Assembly (NCBI GenBank): GCA_003427395.1
Contig: BFEA01000457.1
Coordinates: forward strand, 372,925-421,737
DNA from: Chara braunii
Taxonomy: Eukaryota; Streptophyta; Charophyceae; Charales; Characeae
Direction of reading: 5' to 3'
DNA: 48,813 bases
Part shown: piece by piece, positions 32,923-43,160 of the stretch
Numbering within the stretch: position 1 is the stretch's first letter
Layout of the letters: every line of letters starts with the position of its first letter
The notes under the pieces: model-generated
The model's input: only the letters and a program-made list of their open reading frames with translations
Databases searched by the model: none
What the model was told of the DNA's origin: nothing
Program-made: the position numbers and the translations under genes

Positions 32923-33584
32923 TTTTTTAAGATAGTAGCGCGATCAACTATGGTTTACAAGTGTACGCGTGGAATGTGGACGGAAAACAGGCGTAGATAC
33001 GTGCGTGCACGTCCGCGTGTTTGTGAGTGAGGTGCATTTCTACGTGCGCGCTCGTCTGAATGTCCGTGAGCGAGGTGCATGTCATAATAATCCGACTGCC
33101 TTGCAAGTCGCGAACTCTGCGTTCATATCTTGGACAGATCCCCGATATAGGTTAAAAAATAGAAATGAAAATGGTAACGAGAGACGGCTGCTACAGTCTT
33201 CATCCGGATAGACCGCGTGCCAGACCGCGTGCCTTGTCATCATAGCTGCATTGGGCTCGACTTTCGGCATATTGAGGCAGCTTAGAAATCGTCTTCCCCG
33301 GAGGATAACGCACCTGAACATGAACATACACAAGGTATTTGTCCGGCCCGATGTAGTCGAAAGGGACGAGAGTTATTAGATCCCCCCTTACCCCACCGCA
33401 CCAAGAAGTTATAGATCCCCCTGCGAGAGAAGAATAGAGCTTAGTTTATTGTAAAAGAGAAGGTTATAGGTCCCCCTGCGACAAAAGGTTTGTACTCGTT
33501 TGCTCCCGGACCGTGGCAGAAGGTGCGACAGGCCCCCGAAAGCTGGTCACGGACCATGGTGGTGTTAAAAGTTATCGACCACCA

Positions 33585-33650
33585 TCGGACCTAGCTCAGA
33601 TGGTACAGACCCAAGTGCCGACCGGTAGCTCAGTTGGTACAGATCCAAGT
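33585..33650 (+). repeat. Two tRNA A-box-like segments
   Basis: 'cctagctcagatggtacaga' and 'ggtagctcagttggtacaga' lie about 34 bp apart. The second matches the D-arm/A-box consensus well. No full tRNA cloverleaf or good B box follows, so these are SINE or tRNA fragments. Confidence 0.4.
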
Positions 33651-33824
33651 CCGAGTCCAGCTACGATCAAACGAACAACATAAAAAAATAATTATGAATT
33701 ACCTGGCGCCTCTCAGCTCAATGATCATGCCAAGGCCGTCGCCTTTCGGAAAAAAGACGGAAAAGTTGCGGACCAGTTGCCTGGAGCCATTTGGGTTTTG
33801 GGGGCCTCCGAGTAAAAGAGTATA

Positions 33825-34440
33825 AACCTTGTCTGAATTGATTCCATCTAGGCTGAAGTGTCGCAGCAACGGAGATGCAGGGGATAGCACTCTGTAGTAA
33901 TCGCTATGAAGGTCGCGTACTGCAACTGGTAATAGAACCAACGTATGCGTACTGTTTTCGAGTCCGAATGTCCCTGGTCCACACAACAGTCCAGATACGT
34001 GTCGGATGTTGTCGACTGTCTGAATTGATTCCATGTAGGCTGAAGTGGCACATGAACTCAGCTGTAACTAACCAGCCCACTTACATGTTTTTTGCGGGGC
34101 ATAAACACTTTGCAGTAAATGCTGCTTATAATGTTCGTGTCATGTCTATTGTGGAGACTACCTAGAGGCTAAACTACCGGAGAGTCATAGAGCCTCTTCA
34201 GCTGGTAATAGGACCAATGAATGCTTACTGTTCGATGTCCGAATGCCCCTGGGCCACACTCTTGTCCAGATACGTAGCGGATGTTGAGCAGTGGGGCGAC
34301 GCCCATGGACTCTTAGCACTTTTCCTCGACTCAGAGGTGGTAATGTTCTTGAGATGTCTATTGAGTACGAATACCCGTGGTCGGTAAAACAGTCCAGATA
34401 CTTGTTGAATGTGGAGTGGGGCGAGGCCCATAGACGGGCT
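33825..34440 (+). repeat. Dispersed direct repeats ('gtccagatac' family)
   Basis: 'tgtctgaattgattccat.t' followed by 'aggctgaagtg' occurs near 33831 and 34016. 'cagtccagatacgt.t.gga' type text occurs near 33989, 34263 and 34389. Spacing is irregular, and no frame is preserved across the copies. Confidence 0.55.
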
Positions 34441-34454
34441 TGTACGTGGACTGT

Positions 34455-35160
34455 TCCCTGTCCATCACTCGGTGAATTGGAAAAAAAGAGACGTAGACAA
34501 GTGTTCGTGTACGGTGTACGTTTTCCTTTTCTTTCTCTTTTGTCGACTCCGTCTGTGGGTATGTGAATTCGGTCAAGGAAAAGACGGCGTTACCGTCATC
34601 GAGGCTTAACACTGATTACGGATGTATATGTGGCATTTGTGCGGTCCAATTCAGTGATGATGAAAAAAGAACACGGACTTAAGTTCCGTGTACGGTTTGC
34701 GTTCTTTTTTCGTTATCTTTTGTGTTGTCTCGACTCTGTCTGTGGGTATGTTAAGTTGATCAAGGAGAACCCGTCATCGAGCCTTAACACCGATCACGGA
34801 TGTGTACGAGGCATTTTTGCGGTCCAATACAGTGATGATGAGAAAAAGAAGACGTAGATAAGTTCGTGTACGGTGTACGTTGTTTTTTTTTCCCTTTCTC
34901 TTTGTGTGGACTCTGGCTGTGGGTATGTGATTTGGTCAAGCATAAGAGGGTGTCGTCATCGACGGATGTATATGAGGCGTAAAGTTCGTGTACATTTTTT
35001 TCCTGTTTTTTCATTTTTGTCGTTTACTTGGTCTGTGGGTATGTCATCGTATGTGAATATGGTCAACCAGGTCAAGGATAAGAGGGTGTGACCTTCGTCG
35101 AGCCATAACGAACAATGATTATGAATGTATGTGAGCCATGTTTGCGGTCCAATACAGTCG
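34455..35160 (+). repeat. ~185 bp tandem array
   Basis: Units share 'gtctgtgggtatgt' (34551, ~34739, ~34917, 35031), 'tcgaggcttaacactgatta' and 'tgcggtccaatacagtgatg'. The first spacings are close to 187 and 180 bp; the last unit is shortened to about 113 bp. Confidence 0.75.
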
Positions 35161-35639
35161 TGACGAGGGAGTGTCGTTTTTGGAGAAGACGGTTGTGTCT
35201 AACCTCAGTACGTCGACTCTCCTCCTCCCTGTGGAGATTGTCATTACGTCTAGTCACTGTGGCTGTCTTTGGATGAATTTTCAGTCCAGATACAGCGTTA
35301 ATTTATGTTCCCCATTATATTCTGTTTCTTTCTTTTTTTTAATTCTTTTTGTGTTAGTATCATCGGTCTTTAATTGCATTTCACATCGGCCGGTCCTTCG
35401 TTTCCGCCTCGTGGCATTATTTACCAAATGCTGTAGGAAAGAAATTATGTCGGTGTATCTTCCGGTGTGTTAGGGGAAGATTCATTCCCATTTTGCGAAT
35501 TTGGTGAGTGGTGCGGCGAGGAAAGCAGCATTTCGCATTTGCCGCTTCGTAGTGAAAGCCTATTGAGCCTGTCTGTCGGTCTTACAATATAGCACACTCG
35601 CACTCACACTAGGACTCTTCCACGTGTCTGTTGACGTGA

Positions 35640-36180
35640 TTGCGGTTCAGATGCATCCAGACTTGACCGTGAAAGTGGATAGATATATCCATGATGAAAG
35701 ACCTTGTGCGATTATGGTCTCAGTTTGGCGACATCATCTCGTATATTACTATTGGTGTGAGTTTCGCACAGATACGTCTTTACCCGGACGTGACCGTGAG
35801 ACGTGACCGTGATGAAAGTTCTTGTGCGGTTGTGGCCTCGGGGTTTACCGACACCATCTCGTACATTACTATTGGAGTACCGTGCACGTGTGCGTTGCTC
35901 ACACATACGTCTTCACCCGGACTTGACCGTAAAAGCGGTCAGATACATCCATGATGAAAGTCCTTGTGCGATTATGGCCTCAGCTTAGCGACATCATCTT
36001 GTACATTACTATTGGAGCACGTGTGCGTTGCTCACAGAAACGTGTTCACCCGGACTTGATTGTAAAAGCGGTCAGATACATCCATGGTGAAAATCCTTGT
36101 GCGATTATGGCCTCAGTTTAGCGACATCATCTTGCACTTCACTGTTGGAGCGCTTGTGCGTTTCGCACAGATACGTCCCC
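35640..36180 (+). repeat. ~130 bp tandem array, four units
   Basis: The marker 'gatgaaagtccttgtgcg' occurs at 35692, 35811, 35952 and ~36083 (as 'ggtgaaaatcc'). Each is followed by 'cgacatcatct.gtacatta' and 'cacccggacttgaccgt'. Copies 3 and 4 are the most alike, which suggests the most recent duplication. Confidence 0.8.
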
Positions 36181-37222
36181 CTGTAATTATCATCGCCGTA
36201 TCTGTATGTAAAGTTGGGCTACATATAATTACTGCCGTCTTCACCCGAACAGAACGGCCGGTCATTGTAGTTGCATTTGCGAGGAGTTGCGGTGCAGATA
36301 CAGTGGTAATGACCGGGCGTTTTATTCGGGGGAAGACGGTAGGTGTACTACCCATGTTGTCTGCTTGTCCCTCTTTGGAATGCGAGTCTATTCTGGTGGA
36401 GGGCATAATCACATTACGTCTAATAGTCGTCACTGTATCCGAAATATTGAAAAATTGAAAATGCTGGGCCATAAGATACATCCCCGGCGAAGGGCTTGTA
36501 TGAGTTTGCCCTGTGAGAGATTCTGTTTTACTGCAGTTGCTGTAATAGCTGTGGCACGGAAACCTGTTGACGGAAATGGGAATCCCAATTCTGAGGGGGA
36601 AAAAAAAGAATCGACAGTTCTGGCACGGAAACTTGTGCCCTTCCCAGCCTTCAATGTTTTATTCAGATGGAAATTTGAATTTTGAAGGGGGGCGGGGGGG
36701 GGGTGCGGGAAGGGGGCACCCAGGGCGCAGTCACGAAAACAGTTTCAAAAAGCATTTAGGAATTCCTCGAGCATAACACGTCCCCACCAGACCCTAAAGC
36801 TAGCTTGTATACAGTCGACATTTTCGGCGTTTTGCCTAAACTGAAACGGTTTTCACCTCTTTGCAGCAGCAGATGCAGATCCCAGGGCTCGATCCCTAGA
36901 CCTTCCCCCACCTGTGTACAGTACCTGTGTAGACCCCGAGAGTTGAACCTGTGACCTGTGTATTCGTAAACAGTTGGTAGGCTGTATAGGTCCGTAGGTA
37001 GCAGGGGTTCGATCTGTAGACCTGTAGAATAGAAGTCTTAGCGAGTTCCAGAAGTCCGAGCTGTAGTCCTTCTAGAAGGTCAGCAAGTGGGCAAGTGGGC
37101 AAGTGATGAGTCAAGTGGTGGACAAACTGCAGTGCAATTGCAGTACGACGACGGTAGGTTAGCAGTGAGTCCCCACTCAGTCAGCGGTAAGGTCCGGTTC
37201 AGCAAGTACCGCAAGGGACTGT

Positions 37223-37349
37223 GAGCACCATGGGCCGATGGCAAAGGGCAGACCAACGAGTTTCAGAAGTATAAATCAAGAGGTCCCTTGAGCACCATGG
37301 GCCGATGGCAAAGGGCAGACCAACGAGTTTCAGAAGTATAAATCAAGAG
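37223..37349 (+). repeat. 67-bp tandem duplication with near-identical copies
   Basis: Copies begin at 37223 and 37290 and agree over about 60 bp. Each contains 'gagcaccatgggccgatggc' and a TATA-like 'agtataaatcaag'. Near-identity implies a recent duplication or an assembly duplication. Confidence 0.85.
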
Positions 37350-38222
37350 GCAGCGCCCAGCCATTCATTCATTCTTGCGTGAGCCATGCGGAAACGCTGC
37401 CACAGTTTTTGTGCAAGGAGGTCTGCAGTGAGCCCGGAGCAGAAGGGGGCGAGAGAGGAGCGTAGCATATCTATAGGGTAGTTGCAGCCATAGCCGCCAT
37501 AGCTAGAGTTAGTGTGAAGTGTGTGTCTGTATGTGTGCGTGTTCAGAGGGATGCGTGTGGGATATCCAGGGTGATCCGGTGTATGTGAACAGTGAGTTGT
37601 TTGGGCGCTGAGTCGCCATAGCCAATTGAAAGTGAACTCGTATCTGGATGCCATATCTATGAGTTTTGTGTGGCCGCATGTTGCCAGTTTGCTGCGCTAC
37701 TGTTTACATGCATGAAAAGTGTGAATGAAAGCGAGTCTGATTGCAAAACTGCGTTTTGAAACTCTAACCGTGACTGGCGGGGGAACATTTGTTGGCATTT
37801 GCTGCTTCGAATCATTGATTGAAGCGGACATCCGAATTTTGAGGATATGAACAGAAAAACTGTCGTGGCTGCTGTAGGTGCAGTTCAGGGGCAAGGTCCC
37901 AGTAGCAAAGAGGATTGGGTTTTGTGCGCCTGAATCTGGACTGGTTTGTGGAGAGGTCCAGAAGACAGCGATTGATTGATCTGCTTTTCTGCAGCTTCGC
38001 AGCGCAAAACATGTCCATATTCCTTTTTTCCATCTTCCTTTTTTCTCTGGTGTTTTTGCAAGTGCGACCTCCCGTCAGGGCAGCGTATAGCACACACGAA
38101 ATCCAAGAGCAGGATCCTTGTCCTTCCCTCCCCCACCCCCTCCCCTTCAACCCCTCCCCCCCACCGTCCTTCTTCCCTACCCCGAATGATTAGACCAGGT
38201 TCTCCGTGTTTCACATGAGATC

Positions 38223-38568
38223 TAAATTGAAAGAGGAAAAATAAAGAAAAGAAAAGAGAAAGAGGGGCTTGAATTGACGACTTAATTAATGTCTGCGGGC
38301 TTTTTTTTTTTGAATGTCATGATTGATTGATGTAGGGTAAATTGAAAGAGGAAAAATAAAGAAAAGAAAAGAGAAAGAGGGGCTTGAATTGACGACTTAA
38401 TTAATGTCTGCGGGCTTTTTTTTTTTGAATGTCATGATTGATTGATGTAGGGTAAATTGAAAGAGGAAAAATAAAGAAAAGAAAAGAGAAAGAGGGGCTT
38501 GAATTGACAACTTGATTTATGTCTGCGGGCTTTTTTTTTTCTGTATGTCATGATCGATTGATGTAGGG
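38223..38568 (+). repeat. 115-bp tandem triplication
   Basis: Units begin at 38223, 38338 and 38453. Units 1 and 2 appear identical; unit 3 has several changes and ends at 'tgtaggg'. Each holds an A/G-rich stretch, 'ttaattaatgtctgcgggc', a T10-11 run and 'gatgtagggtaaattg'. Confidence 0.9.
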
Positions 38569-39049
38569 TCTTATGTCATATTTTCTTTCTTTTTTTTGGG
38601 GGGCAACAGCTCGTGGGTACAGCCAACGTTCGTAATAGGCAAAAAAAACAGAAGTCCGCAAGTCCTGAACTTAGTTCAAAAAGGCAATAATAGCAGTGCC
38701 TCCCGTGGAATCCGCCCTGCCTGGGCCCTGGGGCTAGGTCCCACTTGTGCGAATCAAGAGATAGAGACCGTAGATAGCAAAGATCAACGGCCCAAATCTC
38801 CTAATCCGTGCAAGTGGGACCTAGCCCCTGGCTGGCAGGGCGCTACAGGACCTCACAACAAAAAGCAAACAAAAAAAATGACATGTCTCATGGTCCTCAC
38901 ATACTGGCCAGATACATTCCTCAAAGCACTGGTGTAACTTTCACCTACGTGAGGGTCTTCCCCACGGTGTGGATTCGAAGTTCCTCTTTTCTCTCTTTTC
39001 TTTTTTTCTTTTTCTTTCCTTTTTCTTCTTTGGCTCCATCCCTGCACTG

Positions 39050-39095
39050 TTGAAATGCAGACCCAGGTTCGAATCCCCTCTAATTCTGAATTGTC
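39050..39095 (+). repeat. Pol III B-box-like sequence, SINE fragment
   Basis: 'cccaggttcgaatcccc' at ~39061-39077 is close to the tRNA T-arm/B-box consensus. No matching A box was found at the usual distance upstream, so it is probably a SINE remnant at the edge of the satellite. Confidence 0.35.
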
Positions 39096-39125
39096 TAGGG
39101 TGGCCCCGCCACGCCCCGCCACGCG

Positions 39126-39683
39126 ACATCTGGGCTGTGGCCAATCTGGGTGTGGCCTAGACATCTCGGCCGTGGCCAATATTGCTTGTGGCCGAGACAT
39201 CTTGGCCGTGGGCAATCTGTCTCGGACGTGGCCAATATTGCGTGGCCAATATTGCGTGTGGCCGAGACATCTTGGCCGTGGGCAATCTGTCTCGGCCGTG
39301 GCCAATATTGCATGTGGGCAATCTGGGGTGTTGCAAGGCATCTCAGCCGTGGCCAATCTGGGGTGTGGCCGATACATACCCGTGGCCAATATTGCGTGTG
39401 GCCGAGACATCTTGGCCGTGGGCAATCTGGGGTGTTTTAAGGCATCTCAGCCGTGGCCAATCTGGGGTGTGGCCGAGACATCTCGGCCGTGGCCAATCTG
39501 GGGTGTGGCCGAGACATCTCGGCCGTGGCCAATCTGGGGTGTGGCCGAGACATCTCGGCCGTGGCCAATATGGGGTGTGGCCGAGACATCTCGGCCGTGG
39601 CCAATCTGGGGTGTGGCCAAGACATCTCAGCCGTGGGCAATCTGGGGTCTCGCCGAGGCATCTCGGCCGTGGCCAATCTGGGG
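39126..39683 (+). repeat. 36-bp satellite array
   Basis: The unit is GGCCGTGGCC-AATCTGGGGT-GTGGCCGAGA-CATCTC; it is regular from about 39440 to 39680 and more irregular before that. The period of 36 makes all frames stop-poor, giving long spurious open frames. The same family reappears at 48718-48800. The array ends abruptly at the adapter junction. Confidence 0.9.
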
Positions 39684-39721
39684 CTGTCTCTTATACACAT
39701 CTAGATGTGTATAAGAGACAG
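39684..39721. other. Nextera mate-pair junction adapter (sequencing artefact)
   Basis: A perfect 19-bp transposon mosaic end CTGTCTCTTATACACATCT (39684-39702) is followed directly by its exact reverse complement (39703-39721). This is the circularisation junction produced by Nextera mate-pair libraries, not genomic DNA. Bases on its two sides come from opposite ends of a library fragment. Confidence 0.97.
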
Positions 39722-40149
39722 AGACAAGGCCGTGGCCCAACCATGTTTGTTCTCCGTGGAAAACGCCCTGCTCGTTGGCAGGGCACGAAATCAAGTGTCA
39801 GCAGCAAAAAAAAAAAAAAAACACAAGAAGGAATGAACCGAGCTAATATTCTCGGCAGATGCATTCGTGGAAGCAGCACTGTTAGTGATGTTTATGCCAA
39901 ATAAGTTTTTTTTTGCCGATTTGAACTTCGACATGAGGACATTGCCAATTAGTGTTTTTTTTGCCGTTTTGAACTAAAAGTGTGACCCAGGAGCAGATTT
40001 CTTTTTTTTTTCTTTTTTTTTGCGCTTGATTTATCTGCGTTAGGAAATTGGGACTAGCGAGTGTTTTTGTTTCTGGTAGGTAGGTCGGACCTGGGAGGCT
40101 GGGACCGACTCCCACTTACCCAAATTGTTTTTTTCCTCACTCATCTGAT

Positions 40150-40222
40150 TTCATTGGAATTCAAACTCAGGTTTGCATTTGAAGTTTCAACAGTTCATGG
40201 GTGTACCAACTGAGCTACCTTC
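40150..40222 (-). repeat. tRNA-derived SINE-like fragment (copy 2)
   Basis: Read on the minus strand: GGTAGCTCAGTTGGTAC is a good A-box/D-arm, followed after about 40 bases by 'cctgagtttgaattcc', a B-box/T-arm. Spacing fits a tRNA head. The middle ('acccatgaactgttg') is shared with the copy at 28685-28785. Confidence 0.6.
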
Positions 40223-40449
40223 TTCAACTGAATATAATGCCCGGTCATTATAACTGTATCTTGCACAACTTTCAGTGTAGATAAAGCGAGAATGACCGTA
40301 CGTTCTATTCGGGTGAAGACGGTAGGCCAGTTGATTTGAAACACCTCTACTTCTTAAGTCCTGCCCGAAAAAAAGACGTACGGACTACTACAGAAGCGTC
40401 CAAATTCATCTGACACGAGAAATGTTTCTACCTATTTTTCTCTGCGGCT

Positions 40450-40477
40450 GATAGCTGGGCGAAGTACCGGTGGTTTA
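40450..40477. repeat. Relict terminal inverted repeat of the TTAA-flanked element
   Basis: 'gatagctgggcgaagtacc' followed by 'ggtggttta' matches the right end of the element at 42813-43011 with a few changes. No left end was found upstream, so only one end survives, about 140 bp before cupin exon 2. Confidence 0.6.
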
Positions 40478-40619
40478 TTTATCGATTTCTGACTCCAGAG
40501 TACAAGGATTGATGACCGGGAACGAGGAATCCCAGCTATTGGGACTTGGCTCCTGCTTGGTAGGTAGGTTCTCATGTTTGTATGTGGTCCGTATCTCGCA
40601 CATGATGTGTGATGTGCAG

Positions 40620-40801
40620 GCAGTGGGCAGATCGAGTTTGATATGTTTGGGAAACATTACGTCAGGGACCTTGATGAGAGCGACGTGTATGCTGTGCCAG
40701 CTGGACATATGTTCTTCTTCGTCAATCCGAGTAGCTTAGGAGTTTTGAGATTGTTCGGCATGGCCAGTACTGTGGCGCAAAATTTTGGCGGGAAATTTGA
40801 G
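40620..40801 (+). CDS. Vicilin-like cupin protein, exon 2
   Basis: The acceptor 'gatgtgCAG' ends at 40619 and the donor GTATGG starts at 40802. Its first two bases complete the glycine codon begun at 30445, so the join reads VLEG then SGQIEFDMFGKHYV. Next come DLDESDVYAVPAGHMFFFVN and an LRLFGM strand, ending GGKFE. This is the second half of a bicupin N-terminal barrel: the 'GDv..vPaG..f...N' motif and the 'pG.fE' turn typical of 7S globulins. Phase, motif order and content all agree with exon 1, which strongly supports one gene despite ~10 kb between them. It ends in phase 0 after 'KFE'. The C-terminal cupin and the stop codon must lie in later exons, which I did not find before 48813. Confidence 0.75.
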
Positions 40802-42150
40802 GTATGGCCTGCATTCGTCATCCGAAATTTCTTTTTCTTTTTTTGCTTTTTTTCTGACGTTTTGGATTTTCTCTGGTGATGGGTTGGGATTCGGGAGGAG
40901 AAAAGGAAAAGAAGGTTTGGATATGTGGGGGACTTGGGGTATACTCACACGGGGACCTGATTACCAGAAATCCCCCAAATGTGAGGTAATTTGAAAGTCA
41001 CATTGGGTCCTCCCGCTACCTATTGTACGTTTTGGTGACCCTATTTTCAGTGTGGCCTGCACACGGCCGGAGGACCTGATTTGTGACCACCTCCGGAGGT
41101 GGTCTCAAATCCCCTTTCGATTTTCTTAATATTGAGTCATTATGTAATTGCACAAACTGTCTATGGAGAAAACAGCCCACGTGTTATTTAGGTGGTGAAA
41201 AAAAAAAAAAAAAAAAATGTAGTCCTTAGATGCCTGTGCACTTCCCCTGAGGTGAAAGAGTCAGGTCTACGACTTTCTCCTTTGTGGACAGAGTATGCCC
41301 GTCTGACCACATGAGAACCTGAAGTTCCTAGTAGACGGATACCAAATGCTGCAAAATTGAGGGATAATTGGTGGAAGGAGCCCGCTTCAGAACCATTTTG
41401 GTTTTGGGCACCCAGACCTCTCCCATTTGGCGAGATACACCTACCGGAAGACCAGCCTGGCCCAGATACAGGGTCGTGTTCACGACCTGGTAGGAAGGGG
41501 CCCACCCTTTGTGACCGCATCTCAAAAAGGTTTTGGCGTGGGCACTTATCTCAAATTTTAAGACTTGTCTTTTGGATTTTGCATGGCAAGTAGCCCTTGT
41601 TTGCACACCCTATCGACTGTATCTGGATCTCCTTTTCTCCCCCGCCCTATGAATCCCCCCGGGAGGTGGCCACTCGAGGACTAGGCCGCGACCTTGCGGC
41701 CATGAGAAAACAAAAAAAAAATGTTATGCAGAAAAATATACTGAACTTTTTTTTTTTTTTTTTGGAGAAATATAGGATTTCCCATTCCAGTGAGACAAAC
41801 GGGGCCTGGGAACACACCCCTACATATCAACCCGGTACAGATCTGCTGAGGCCAATACTCAGCTTAGGCTCCTGGAAACCGGGTCCAGTGTCCCTTCAAA
41901 AATCTCCAAGAAATAAAAATTGCAAAGCAAATCTATGGCACCCTTGGTCCCTTGCTGCACAGGAATACGCCGGCATGTTTTTAGAATCGAAACACTATTG
42001 TCAAAGAAATAGGAGCTATAAACTGCAAATCTCAAAAATGCACAAGGCAATTCATGAAATGAAAATTTTACAATTTAACCCTATGATTATTTCCAAAGGC
42101 AGACTAGATCCCCTTCGCGCCCGGGAGAACGTTCCCACCGCCACTCGTGA
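40802..42150. other. Cupin intron 2 and/or downstream DNA; no exon found
   Basis: After the exon 2 donor, T-rich intron-like DNA follows. A search by eye for the next expected cupin segment (the 'p.s.l..fs.e.l..AF' helix region) found nothing. An A-run near 41200 and a T-run near 41750 are the only notable features. A 221-codon frame at 41597-42262 has no recognised domain. Confidence 0.4.
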
Positions 42151-42165
42151 GTCTCCCACTCCCAC

Positions 42166-43160
42166 TGATGGCGCCGCCACCCACAGGGCTTTACAAACCT
42201 CGCAGCGATGTGATCCCTTCATCCTATTAATTTCACAGATTCTACCGTACGGATGTAAGTGACAGATATAAAACAGAAGCAGTTCCAAAAATCTAGTAAC
42301 AAACAACTCTCAAAGGAAGAAGTGAAATACCCAATAAAATAAAATAAAAACAATACCTACCAAATATCAAACCAAAGGAACAATCTCAATCGCTAAAAGC
42401 TGGGAAGGATAGAATAAGCCTTAGGGTCACGCTTGCATCATCGCTGACCAAAACACTGTAAAGAGCCTTTGTTGCCTAGACCGGTTTCCCACCACGCACC
42501 CAATGGATACAACTCTAGTTTGCTCTTCACCGGGTCTCTCATATCATCCCAACCGGCGCCGCCACCCACAGGGCTGAGGGCTTTAGGGCTTTACGAACCC
42601 CGCAGTGATCTCATCCCTTCATCCTATTAATTTTACAGATTCTACCGTAGGAATGTAAATGAGACAGATGTAAAACAGAAGCAGTTCCTACGTAGACAAC
42701 TTCTCAAAGGAAGAAGTGAAATACCCATTCAAAATTCCAAAAATCTACCAAATGTCAAACTAAAGCAACAATCTCAATGGCTATAAGCTGGGAAGAAAGA
42801 ATAAGGCTTTAAACCACCAGTACCTCGCTCAGCTATTGAATCCGAGCCTCCCAGCACGCTGCGCGCCAAGTCCTGCCGAACTGCCGTCGCAATTTTCTTT
42901 TTCGTTTTGCCTGCAGCCTCCAGCCAATGCGGTCCGGCAGGCCGAAGCCCAAATGGCGTGGTGCGTATACGGGAAGCCCCGTGGCCGATAGCTGGGCCAG
43001 GTACTGGTGGTTTAAGTTAGGGTTACGCTCTCATCATTGCTTACCCAAAACACTGCAAAGAGCCTTTGTTGCCTAGACCGGTTTCCCACCACACACCCAA
43101 TGGATACAACAGTCTAGTTTGCTCTTCACCGGGTCTCTCATATCATTCCAACCCCGTGAC
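42166..43160 (+). repeat. ~390 bp tandem duplication, second copy interrupted
   Basis: Copy A (~42166-42555) and copy B (~42556-43160) share 'ggcgccgccacccacagggc', 'tcccttcatcctattaattt', 'caaaggaagaagtgaaatac', 'gagcctttgttgcctagacc' and 'cttcaccgggtctctcatat'. Copy B has a small duplication of 'agggct' text near its start and is longer because an ~200-bp element (42813-43011) is inserted. Confidence 0.85.
42813..43011. mobile_element. 199-bp non-autonomous inverted-repeat element (MITE) flanked by TTAA
   Basis: The left end ACCACCAGTACCT-CGCTCAGCTAT and the right end (reverse complement ACCACCAGTACCT-GGCCCAGCTAT) form ~24-bp terminal inverted repeats with two mismatches. TTAA flanks both sides (42809-42812 and 43012-43015). 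The sister copy of the surrounding duplication, near 42420, lacks the insert. TTAA target duplication is typical of piggyBac-type elements, but the empty site reads 'ccttaggg' rather than an exact TTAA, so the superfamily is uncertain. Confidence 0.75.

Larger units (their letters stand above)
30446..40619 (+). other. Apparent 10.2 kb intron of the cupin gene
   Basis: Bounded by GT at 30446 and AG at 40618-40619. It is filled with a microsatellite, inverted repeats, several tandem arrays and SINE-like pieces, with no gene recognised inside. It includes a sequencing-adapter junction (39684-39721) and two single-N positions (30544, 31690), so its true length and internal order are uncertain. 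Long introns are consistent with a large repeat-rich genome. Confidence 0.55.

Noticed and set aside
39126-39683. CRISPR-like array
   Set aside because: The repeat unit is contiguous satellite with no unique spacers, in a eukaryotic context with no cas genes.
39055-39904. Frames of 190-240 codons in the 36-bp satellite, including across the adapter
   Set aside because: The 36-bp period without stops makes several frames open by construction, and the peptide around 39684-39721 is translated sequencing adapter.
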